In this document: piece by piece, positions 16,952 to 24,576 of the stretch | How positions within the stretch are numbered: position 1 is the stretch's first letter | Layout: each line of letters begins with the position of its first letter | The notes under the pieces: model-generated | Database searches by the model: none | What the model saw: only the letters and a program-made list of their open reading frames with translations | What the model was told of the DNA's origin: nothing | Program-made: the position numbers and the translations under genes | From: Billgrantia zhangzhouensis | GTDB lineage: Bacteria > Pseudomonadota > Gammaproteobacteria > Pseudomonadales > Halomonadaceae | Direction of reading: 5' to 3' | Assembly: GCF_021404465.1 (NCBI RefSeq) | Contig: NZ_JABFTT010000014.1 | Coordinates: 1-64,000, forward strand | Length of the DNA stretch: 64,000 nt

Positions 16952-17293
16952 ATGAAAATGCACGAGCGGCTTCTGATCACCCTGGGCCTGCTGGCCACCC
17001 TGCTGGGTGGGGCGGCTCAGGCCGGCGAAAAGACGATAGACGTGGAGATGCGCGACTATGGCTATCATCCCGCCGAGCTCGAGATAACCGTGGGTACCAC
17101 GGTGCGCTGGGTCAATGTTGAGAAGCGCACCAGCCACGATGTCTTCTTCCCCGCGGAAGAGATCGCCTCCGGGCGTCTCTTCCCGGAGGAGAGTTGGGAG
17201 CGCACCTTCGACGAGGCCGGTATCTACGAGTATCGCTGCCAGCCTCACGAGAACCGCGACATGCGCGGAGTGATACGGGTCGTGGCAGAGTGA
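16952..17293 (+). CDS. Periplasmic cupredoxin (plastocyanin/azurin-like)
   Basis: 113 aa with a signal peptide (about 1-24) and a single cupredoxin fold. Type 1 copper ligands are visible: His62 (TSHDV), Cys96, His99 and Met104 (CQPHENRDM). Such proteins shuttle electrons to periplasmic reductases. It lies 29 bp after the NirT-fusion gene with a strong Shine-Dalgarno (GGAGAGGAGG), so it is a plausible electron carrier to or from nirS copy 1. Confidence 0.85.
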   Translation: MKMHERLLITLGLLATLLGGAAQAGEKTIDVEMRDYGYHPAELEITVGTTVRWVNVEKRTSHDVFFPAEEIASGRLFPEESWERTFDEAGIYEYRCQPHENRDMRGVIRVVAE

Positions 17294-17328
17294 ACATCAA
17301 GCGTAGCAAGAGCGATCAGGAGAATCCC

Positions 17329-17886
17329 ATGGCGACAATCGTTCGACCCGCAGTACTGTTCGGCGGGCTTGTGGCTGCGCTGGCACTGGCCTGGGCCGGT
17401 GTCAGCGCAGCGGCTCAGGGTGGTCCCAGTGGTTATCGCAGCGCCGAGTTTGGGATGTCCTCCGCAGAGGTGATCGCGTATTTGGAGAATGATGGCGTGG
17501 CCGGTATCGAGATGAACGAGACCGAGGACGGCGACCTGCTGTTGGACGCCGAGCTGCAGGCGCCGGACGAACCCGAGACCGATCTGCGCTATGTGTTTCC
17601 GGCGGGCGGCGACCAACTGGCCCTGGTAGTGGCCTTCCACCCCGACGTGACGGACTATCCGCGCGTCAGGGAGCGGCTCGAGGCCCAGTACGGCCAGCCG
17701 TGGGAGGCGGAGATGACCGAATGGTGGTTCGAGCAGCTCAAGGCGGACATGCCCCAGGAGCCGAACAGCCTGACCATGTGGGGCGGTGACGGCGGCGAGG
17801 GGCACGAGCGCGGCCGCCTGGTGCGGCTGTGGTCGTTTGAGGATTATCTCTCGGTGGAGTATCTCGATACCCGGCTGCTGCGCTGA
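17329..17886 (+). CDS. Exported protein of unknown function
   Basis: 185 aa from ATG 17329 (AGGAG 6 nt upstream). An N-terminal signal peptide is clear (…LVAALALAWAGVSAAAQ). The mature part is acidic, with paired aromatics (EWWFEQLKADM; LWSFEDYLSVEYL) and no cysteine or heme motif. It follows the cupredoxin by 35 bp and is probably the last gene of the nirS copy 1 cluster. I do not recognise the family. Confidence 0.6.
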   Translation: MATIVRPAVLFGGLVAALALAWAGVSAAAQGGPSGYRSAEFGMSSAEVIAYLENDGVAGIEMNETEDGDLLLDAELQAPDEPETDLRYVFPAGGDQLALVVAFHPDVTDYPRVRERLEAQYGQPWEAEMTEWWFEQLKADMPQEPNSLTMWGGDGGEGHERGRLVRLWSFEDYLSVEYLDTRLLR

Positions 17887-17902
17887 TCCTGCCGGCTGTG
17901 CG

Positions 17903-18265
17903 TCAGATCAGGCCGAGAAAGGGCACCAGCGTCAAGGCCAGCATGGCCAATACCGCCAGTGCCACCAGCAGCATCTGGATGGGATGGTGACGCAGGCGCC
18001 GCCACAGTGTGGGAGCCTGGCCGCGCTCGACCCGGTCGGCGTGCTCCCGTTGGACCCGCTGCTGGCGTTCGGTTTGGTAGCGCTCGAGCACCTCGCGGGC
18101 CGCGTCCAACTGCGAGACATCGCGCAGCCAGATGGCATCCACGCCCAGGCGCCAGAAGCCGGCGTGGGTCTCGTAGGTGTCGAAGCCGTGCTCGTCGAGC
18201 AGCCGGCGTACCTCCCACGCCTCCTCTTCGGTGACGTTGGCCAGCCGGAACAGCAGCGTCGCCAT
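17903..18265 (-). CDS. DUF6164 family protein
   Basis: 120 aa. The soluble N-terminal part (MATLLFRLANVTEEEAWEVR, then RLLDEHGFDTYET) resembles a small ACT/signal-type alpha-beta domain. One or two membrane helices close the C terminus (LLVALAVLAMLALTLVPFLGL). The DUF6164 name is from recall; function is unknown. Its ATG overlaps the stop of the upstream gene (ATGA). Confidence 0.65.
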   Translation of the reverse strand: MATLLFRLANVTEEEAWEVRRLLDEHGFDTYETHAGFWRLGVDAIWLRDVSQLDAAREVLERYQTERQQRVQREHADRVERGQAPTLWRRLRHHPIQMLLVALAVLAMLALTLVPFLGLI

Positions 18266-18834
18266 CAGCCGGCCGTCTCGCACAGCTGCTCGGCGCGAGC
18301 GATGGCGTCGCCTGCGCCGGTCAGGTCGAAGCTCATGAACCAGTAGTCCTCGTCGCCGCGGTCGAAGCGCAGCCGCAGGGTCTCGCCCTCGCGCATCTCG
18401 TCGATCAGCAGGCCCAGTTCGTCGAGGTAGAAATTGACGTAGAAGCCGCGGTCGCCGCGCTGGGTGATGAACTCCGCGGCACCGCTGTGGATGGTGGCGT
18501 AGTCGACCCGCAGGTCGCCGGGCACCAGGTTGGCCACGCGGCTCTCTGACTGGAGTTCCTCGAGTTCGACGCGGACTTCCAGCCACGGCAGGTCGCAGAC
18601 GCCGGCGGTGTAGTTCACGCTCAGGATCGAGTCGCTGTAGCTCGTCTGCTCGAGGGCGCGAAAGTGGCGCTCATCGCCCAGCGACAGCGTCACGGAGTGC
18701 CAGTTTCCGTGCTGCTCGGCATCGCTGACGTTGTAGTTGGTGGCGCTGGCCAGCGGTGCAGCGACGAGACCTGCCAGCAGCCACCAGGCAAGGCGTGCGC
18801 GGACGGGTGAGCGGGTAGAGGAAGTCGAGGGCAT
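18265..18834 (-). CDS. Exported protein of unknown function
   Basis: 189 aa from ATG 18834, chosen because AGGA precedes it; an ATG 39 nt upstream has none. A signal peptide (…LAWWLLAGLVAAPLASA) is followed by a beta-rich domain with two cysteines far apart (GVCDLPW; EQLCETAG) that could form a disulfide. No known family recognised. It is the first gene of a two-gene unit with the DUF6164 protein, downstream of nosL. Confidence 0.6.
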   Translation of the reverse strand: MPSTSSTRSPVRARLAWWLLAGLVAAPLASATNYNVSDAEQHGNWHSVTLSLGDERHFRALEQTSYSDSILSVNYTAGVCDLPWLEVRVELEELQSESRVANLVPGDLRVDYATIHSGAAEFITQRGDRGFYVNFYLDELGLLIDEMREGETLRLRFDRGDEDYWFMSFDLTGAGDAIARAEQLCETAG

Positions 18835-18930
18835 GGCCGGTTTCCTGAACGACGAGCCCAAGGATGGTAGCATGCCGCGCCCCGGACGCCGACTCCGCCC
18901 CGGCGGGAGGCGGAGCCGGCATCGCGCCGA

Positions 18931-19515
18931 TCAATGGCCGTGTGCATTGTCGTGGCCGGGCATGGCGCCATGATCCGGCATGCCGCCGCCGTGCTGCATG
19001 CCGGCATCCGCGCGGGCCAGATCGGTCAGCAGCGCCAGGTCGATGTCGCCGAAGGCCAGCACCTCGCCGCCGTGGGTTTCGGCGAAGGCCTCGGCGTGGT
19101 GGCGCTCCTTGAACGAGGCCAGGGTATGGCCCATGGCGCCGCGCCGGTCGTGGCCGGCCACGTACCAGGCTTCGCTGGCCAGGATGAAGGCGTCATCGGC
19201 CGGTTGGCTCCAGGGGGTGACGGCCACGTCGTGGACCCAGGCATGGCTGAGGCGGCTCTCGTTCTCTGGCTGCAGCAGGAAGGCGAACATGTCGGTGGTG
19301 GAGCAGAACTTGCGTACCGCATCGTCGCGATTCAGGTAAGCCTGCCCCTTGGGCCCGGGCAGCTCGGCGATCAGCATGCCGCAGACGTGGCAGCTGTCGC
19401 CGTCGGTGATCGGCTGGGCTGCGGCGAGGGGCTTGTCATCTTCATTGCCGCATCCGGCCAGCAGCAGGACGAGGCCAAAGGCAAGAGCGCGGGTAGCGGT
19501 GATGGCGCGAATCAT
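18931..19515 (-). CDS. nosL: Copper-binding lipoprotein NosL
   Basis: 194 aa from ATG 19515. Lipoprotein signal with lipobox LAGC. The mature part holds the Cu(I)-binding region DSCHVCGMLI and ends in a Met/His-rich tail (MQHGGGMPDHGAMPGHDN), longer than usual. NosL delivers copper to NosZ for CuZ assembly. Last gene of nosRZDFYL. Confidence 0.95.
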   Translation of the reverse strand: MIRAITATRALAFGLVLLLAGCGNEDDKPLAAAQPITDGDSCHVCGMLIAELPGPKGQAYLNRDDAVRKFCSTTDMFAFLLQPENESRLSHAWVHDVAVTPWSQPADDAFILASEAWYVAGHDRRGAMGHTLASFKERHHAEAFAETHGGEVLAFGDIDLALLTDLARADAGMQHGGGMPDHGAMPGHDNAHGH

Positions 19516-19535
19516 CGAAGGGTCTCCGGTTATTC

Positions 19536-20360
19536 TCAAGCCGAATGATGGCGGAAGCGCAGGATGGCCAGCCCCAGCGGGGCCACGATCCAGCCGACCA
19601 GAACCAGCATCAGCCAGCCGGCATGGAAGGCGGTGTCCTGGGCGATGGCGGTCACCCCGGTATAGGCCTGGGCGGATTCGAAGCCGATCATATTGATCAG
19701 GCGGAAGCCGTCGGTGGGATTGAGTAGCAGCAGCCACGGCAGCCAGTCGCCGCCGCTCTGCACGCTCACCAGCAGGGCCAGCAGGCCAAGATCGAAGACC
19801 AGCACGAACAGGAACCACACGCCCAGGGCCAGCCCGGCGGCGCGGGCCTTCTCACTGACCCATACGCTGATCAGGTAGGCGAAGGCGATGAACACCCAGC
19901 CCAGCAGCACGCTGCTGAGGATCAGCAGGCCGAGGCTCGCGATCAGCTCGCCCAACGCCACGCCCTCGGCGGCCAGGGCGATCACCGCGCCGGCGATACC
20001 GAAGCCCAGCGCCGTGGCGGCACCCAGGATCAGGCCGTGGCCAAGGAACTTGCCCAGCAGCAGCGAGGTGCGGCTGAGCGGGTAGGTGAGCAACAGCAGC
20101 AGGGTGCCCGCCTCCTGTTCGCCTACCACGGCGTCGTAGGCCAGCAGCAGGGCGATCAGCGGAATCAGGAACACGGCCAGCGTCGACAGACTGACCACCG
20201 TGGTGGCAAGCGAGGTGAAGCCCATGCTGCCGCTGGCGGCGGCGCCGAACCAGGCGATGCCGACGGCCAGCGCGGCCAGAATCAGCGCGATGGCCAACAC
20301 CCAACGGTTGCGCAGGCCGTCCTGGAACTCCTTGCGGGCGACGATGAGGGCAGTGTTCAT
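19536..20360 (-). CDS. nosY: ABC transporter permease NosY
   Basis: 274 aa, six membrane segments, opening MNTALIVARKEFQDGLRNRW as in NosY. With NosF and NosD it forms the transporter needed for CuZ maturation of nitrous oxide reductase. Its start overlaps nosF (ATGA). Confidence 0.95.
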   Translation of the reverse strand: MNTALIVARKEFQDGLRNRWVLAIALILAALAVGIAWFGAAASGSMGFTSLATTVVSLSTLAVFLIPLIALLLAYDAVVGEQEAGTLLLLLTYPLSRTSLLLGKFLGHGLILGAATALGFGIAGAVIALAAEGVALGELIASLGLLILSSVLLGWVFIAFAYLISVWVSEKARAAGLALGVWFLFVLVFDLGLLALLVSVQSGGDWLPWLLLLNPTDGFRLINMIGFESAQAYTGVTAIAQDTAFHAGWLMLVLVGWIVAPLGLAILRFRHHSA

Positions 20361-21304
20361 GGCGTACCTCGCTTGTCCGAGGGTGACGAAGCCGTGGCAA
20401 CCGGCGCCGAGAAGTGGGCGTAGAGGTGCTCCAGCGTCGGCGGTAGCACGTCGATGTCCTCCACGCCTGGCGTGCCGGTCAGGCGGCGCAGGGCGCTCAT
20501 CTTGGCCGAGGGGTGTACGCCGAGTTCCAGCGCCGAGCCGTTGAGATGGCGTGGGGCGATGCGCGCGTCTTCCCAGCCGGCGGACCAGTCGATCCCCGGC
20601 CAGCGGCCTCTGGCGCGAATGGTCAGCGGCAGAGATGCCTCGCGGCGCAGCTCGTCGAGGCTGCCCAGCGCCAGGCGCCGGCCGGCGCCGAGGATCAGCG
20701 CGCGATCGATATAGGGCTCCACACCGGGTAGCACGTGGGAGGAGAGCAGTACCGTGCAGCCGCGCTCGCGCAGCTCGCGTACGGTTTCGTAGAAGTCGCG
20801 GGTGGCGGCGGGGTCGAGCCCGGTGGTGGGCTCGTCGAGCAGCAGCAGACGCGGCTCGCCGAGCAGCGCCTGGGCCAGCCCGAGGCGCTGACGCATGCCC
20901 TTGGAGTAGGTCTTGACCCGGCGCTTGGCCGCCGCGCCCAGGCCCACCTTCTCGAGTAATTCATCCACCTGGCGGCGCTCGACCCGCTTGAGGCGGGCGA
21001 AGTAGGCGAGCACCTCGCGGCCGCTGAGCTGTTCGTAGAAGCTGACGTTCTCGGGCAGGTAGCCCAGGTGGCGGCGCAGCGTCTCGGCGTGGGGGCCGTC
21101 GGGGGCGCCGCCAAGCACTTCGAGCGAGCCTGCGCTGGGGGAGATCAGGCCCAGGATCAGCTTCATGGTGGTGGTCTTGCCGGCGCCGTTGTGGCCCAGC
21201 AGGGCCAGCACCTCGCCCTCCCGGACCGTGAGATCGAGGGCGTCGAGGCGGGTGAGTTCGCCGTGGCGCTTGGTCAGCCCTTGGCAGTCGATGACCGGTT
21301 TCAT
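20357..21304 (-). CDS. nosF: ABC transporter ATP-binding protein NosF
   Basis: 315 aa from ATG 21304, overlapping the nosD stop. Walker A GHNGAGKTT, the signature YSKGMRQRLG, Walker B LLLLDEPTTGLDP and a switch His (LLSSHVL) are all intact. It energises the NosDFY complex. A C-terminal ~90-residue extension lies beyond the nucleotide-binding domain, as in other NosF proteins. Confidence 0.95.
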   Translation of the reverse strand: MKPVIDCQGLTKRHGELTRLDALDLTVREGEVLALLGHNGAGKTTTMKLILGLISPSAGSLEVLGGAPDGPHAETLRRHLGYLPENVSFYEQLSGREVLAYFARLKRVERRQVDELLEKVGLGAAAKRRVKTYSKGMRQRLGLAQALLGEPRLLLLDEPTTGLDPAATRDFYETVRELRERGCTVLLSSHVLPGVEPYIDRALILGAGRRLALGSLDELRREASLPLTIRARGRWPGIDWSAGWEDARIAPRHLNGSALELGVHPSAKMSALRRLTGTPGVEDIDVLPPTLEHLYAHFSAPVATASSPSDKRGTP

Positions 21305-22623
21305 GAGTGGGCCTCTCCAGGGATAGGGGCTTCCCCAGGGATGGGGGCTTGCATCAGCGGCGCGCTGTCGCGCACGCCCTGGGCGCGGAAGATCGGGAAC
21401 TGGCGCTGTACCCAGCGCAGTGCGACCACGGCGGGGCTGTGCAGCAGCAGGCGCGCCTCGGGGTGGCGCCATAGCAGGCGGTCGACGGCGTCGTTGGGCT
21501 CGTAGGGCGTATCGCCGATGCCGTTGCCGTCCAGATCCCAGCCCAGGTAGTCGCTCCAATAGTTGCCCTGGTCGTCCTGCGACCACTCCTGGGTGCGGGT
21601 GGCCACGTACATCACCTGCTGACGATTGTTGATGAAGGCGTTGCCGTGGATGCGGTTGTTCTCGGAGCCGGCGGTGAGGTGAATGCCGAGTTCGCTATCT
21701 GCCAGGCGGTTGCCGTGGATCACGTTGCTCTGGGAGTTGTAGATGAACAGCGCCTTGCCCTCGGCACCCAGGGTCACGCCGTGCTCGCCGCCGGCGGGAC
21801 CGTGCCAGGCGGTAATGTCGCGGATGTCGTTGCCGGCGATGGTGCTGTAGTTCACGTAGTTCATCAGGATGCCGTAGTTCATGTCGCGCTCGGCGCGGTT
21901 GTTCACCACCTCGAGGTCGCGCGACATCATCAGCGCATAGCCGGCGCGGGTGCCGCTGGTATGGTTGCCGACGATCTTGCCGCCGTGGGTGAACATGTAG
22001 TGAATGCCGAAGCGCGAGTCGCGCAGGCGGTTGTCGCGGAATTCCAGGTCGCGGCTGGTATCCACGTAGATGGCGTCGCGGGCATCGCGTACGTCGTTGC
22101 CGGCGATCAGCCCGCCGTCGATGTTGTACAGGCGGATGGCGTCGCCACGATCCTGCGAGCGCACCGCGGTGCTGCCAGCGTAGCGGTTGCCGATCACGCT
22201 GGGCGCCTCCAGGTGCCACAGCCACACACCGAACGCCACGTTGTGCATGGCGTTGTCCGCGATGTGGATGCGGTGCGCGCCGCGCTCGGCGTGGATGGCG
22301 GCATTCATGTCGGTCAGGTTGAAGCCGGAATTGCGCAGGGTCAGCCCTTCGATGCGTACGTCGGGGGCGCGCACGCGAATCACGTCGCCGCTGCCCTCGC
22401 CGTCGAGGATGGCACCTGGTTCGCCGCGCAGGGTCAGGGGCTTGTCGATCCGGATGCTGCCGGTATACACGCCGGGGGCAAGCGTCAGCTCGCTGCCGGG
22501 AGCGGCCGCATCGATGTGCGTCTGGAGAGGGCCGTCGCCGGGTGCGATGCGCAGCTCACCGAAGGCGAGGTTCGCCAACAGCAGCAGGCCGCAGCCACCC
22601 AGGAGAGAAAAAAGACGTTTCAC
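21301..22623 (-). CDS. nosD: Nitrous oxide reductase maturation protein NosD
   Basis: 440 aa from GTG 22623, which has GAGG at good spacing; a GTG 9 nt upstream overlaps that element. A signal peptide is followed by a right-handed beta-helix of CASH-type repeats (repeated N.I..N and G..N strings such as NVIHGNRLADSELGIHL). NosD is the periplasmic partner of NosFY in CuZ assembly. Confidence 0.94.
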   Translation of the reverse strand: MKRLFSLLGGCGLLLLANLAFGELRIAPGDGPLQTHIDAAAPGSELTLAPGVYTGSIRIDKPLTLRGEPGAILDGEGSGDVIRVRAPDVRIEGLTLRNSGFNLTDMNAAIHAERGAHRIHIADNAMHNVAFGVWLWHLEAPSVIGNRYAGSTAVRSQDRGDAIRLYNIDGGLIAGNDVRDARDAIYVDTSRDLEFRDNRLRDSRFGIHYMFTHGGKIVGNHTSGTRAGYALMMSRDLEVVNNRAERDMNYGILMNYVNYSTIAGNDIRDITAWHGPAGGEHGVTLGAEGKALFIYNSQSNVIHGNRLADSELGIHLTAGSENNRIHGNAFINNRQQVMYVATRTQEWSQDDQGNYWSDYLGWDLDGNGIGDTPYEPNDAVDRLLWRHPEARLLLHSPAVVALRWVQRQFPIFRAQGVRDSAPLMQAPIPGEAPIPGEAHS

Positions 22624-22677
22624 CACGGCCACCTCGAATGGAATAGTGGCCGGCCCCGCAGGGCCGGCCGGGTTACC

Positions 22678-24573
22678 TCACGCAGGTTCTACAAGCATCC
22701 GGCCCGACATTTCCATGTGCAGGGCGTGGCAGAACCAGCTGCAGTAGTACCAGTGGACTCCGGGCTTGTCGGCGATGAAGGTCACCGAAGAGGTCTGCTG
22801 CGGATGGATCTCCATGTTGATGCCGTGGTTGATCAGGGCGAAGCCGTGGCTGACGTCTTCGATGGTGTCCATGTTGGTCACCACGATGGTCACCTCGTCG
22901 CCCTGCTTCACGCGGAACTCGGTGGTGCCGAAGTTCGGCGCCACCGAGGTCATGTAGACGCGCACCTTGTTGCCGTCGCGGATCACCTTGTTGTCCCGCT
23001 CCAGGGTGACGCCGTCGGCCTGGGCCATGGCCACGGTTTCGGCGAAGTAGGGGTCATCGCGGTCGTAGATCGCCTTCGGGTTGAGCTGGTCGGCGCGAAT
23101 CATCAGCGCATCGTGGGGCTCGGCGTAGGTCGGGCCGTCGTGGATCAGCTTCATCTGCTCGCCGGAGATGTCGATCAACTGGTCGTTCTCGGCGTGCATC
23201 GGACCCACCGGCAGGAAACGGTCCTTGGAGAACTTGCACAGCGCGGAGAGGTACTTGCCGTCGACGTCACGGCTACAGGCCAGCGAGGCCTTGATGTGGC
23301 CGATGTTGTAGTGCACGTCGATGCGGTCGCGAATGTAGTTCACCTCTTCACCGTTGTAGGCGCGGATGGCGTCCTCCACGTTCCACTTCACCACTTGGCT
23401 GTCGAGGAACAGCGAGGTGTAGGCGTTGCCGCGGTTGTCGTAGGTGGTGTGCAACGGCCCCAGGCCTACTTCCGGCTCGGCGACCACGGTGTCGCGCGGG
23501 TCGGACAGGCCGCCGTCGAACCACTCGGCCACGCGTGCCCATTCGATCACGGTGCAGGTCGGCGAGAGCTTGCCGCTGACCACGCAGTACTTGCCCTCTG
23601 GCGGCATGGTGTTGACGCCGTGGGGGCTGCGCGGGGTCGGCACGTAGAGGGCGAAGGTGTTGCGCCCTGCGTGGGCCTGCTCGCGGGCATCGACTACCGG
23701 CACTGGCGAGTCGCCGATGGTGATGTAGTTGCCCTCTGCCACGGCGCGCTCAATGGCCGGTATGTCGAAGATCACCGTCCAGTCGCGCTCGGGGCCCATC
23801 ATTTCCGGTAGGGTCATGCCGCGGGCCGAGTTGTAGCAGGAGGCGGCGACGAAGCGGCCGGTGTAGTCGGTGTCGCAGTTGTCGAGGTTGCCGTCGACGA
23901 TCGCCTGCCACTTGAACTCCATGGTTTCGGCATCGATACACGTCATCATGGTCCAGTACTCGGACGGGTCGTCCAGGTACTCGCCGTTATTGTTCAGCGG
24001 CACGACCATTTCACCCGCCGCGAAAACCCGCTCGGTGCTAGGTACGCGCTGCAGGGTCAGGCCGTGGATCGACTGAACGTTGGGAATGGTGACGATCTTG
24101 TCGGTGCGCATGATGTCGAGGCGGATACGCGCCACCCGGGTGTTGGCCTTGTCGTTGATGAAGCAGTAGCGGCCGTCGTAGCGAGCGTCGGTGTAGCTCA
24201 CCTTGGGGTGGTGGGTGTCGCCGTTGAGCGGCGCGTTCGGCCCCAGCACGCGCTTGGACTCATTGGTGATGCCCCAGCCGGTGGCGCTGTCGACGTTGAA
24301 CACCGGGATGCGCAGCAACTCGCGCATCGAGGGAATGCCGAGAATGCGTATCTCGCCGGAATGTCCGCCGCTCCAGAAGCCGTAGTACTCGTCGAGTTCG
24401 CCCGGCGGGACCTCGTGTTCGCTGCCCGCGGCGGCCTTGGCGGATCCGCTGCGTACCAGGGCGCCAGTGCCGAAGCCTCCGGCCAGGCTGGCTCCGGCCA
24501 CGCCGGTCACCGCGCTGTTGCGCAGGAAGTGCCGGCGGCTGAGGTCCTTGATGTGGTCTTTCTTGTCGCTCAT
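22678..24573 (-). CDS. nosZ: Nitrous oxide reductase, Tat-exported (clade I)
   Basis: 631 aa. Twin-arginine signal SRRHFLRNSAVTG, a seven-bladed propeller that holds the CuZ site (His-rich strings including DTHHPK), and a C-terminal cupredoxin domain with the CuA motif CSWFCHALHMEM. It reduces N2O to N2 in the periplasm. The Tat signal and NosR partner place it in clade I. A strong Shine-Dalgarno (AGGAGG) covers the end of nosR. Confidence 0.98.
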   Translation of the reverse strand: MSDKKDHIKDLSRRHFLRNSAVTGVAGASLAGGFGTGALVRSGSAKAAAGSEHEVPPGELDEYYGFWSGGHSGEIRILGIPSMRELLRIPVFNVDSATGWGITNESKRVLGPNAPLNGDTHHPKVSYTDARYDGRYCFINDKANTRVARIRLDIMRTDKIVTIPNVQSIHGLTLQRVPSTERVFAAGEMVVPLNNNGEYLDDPSEYWTMMTCIDAETMEFKWQAIVDGNLDNCDTDYTGRFVAASCYNSARGMTLPEMMGPERDWTVIFDIPAIERAVAEGNYITIGDSPVPVVDAREQAHAGRNTFALYVPTPRSPHGVNTMPPEGKYCVVSGKLSPTCTVIEWARVAEWFDGGLSDPRDTVVAEPEVGLGPLHTTYDNRGNAYTSLFLDSQVVKWNVEDAIRAYNGEEVNYIRDRIDVHYNIGHIKASLACSRDVDGKYLSALCKFSKDRFLPVGPMHAENDQLIDISGEQMKLIHDGPTYAEPHDALMIRADQLNPKAIYDRDDPYFAETVAMAQADGVTLERDNKVIRDGNKVRVYMTSVAPNFGTTEFRVKQGDEVTIVVTNMDTIEDVSHGFALINHGINMEIHPQQTSSVTFIADKPGVHWYYCSWFCHALHMEMSGRMLVEPA

Positions 24574-24576
24574 GGT

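Noticed and set aside
21646..23811. 721-codon open frame on the plus strand across nosD and nosZ
   Set aside because: Antisense to nosD/nosZ, with low-complexity Val/Asp/His-rich composition and no start signal; a coding shadow.
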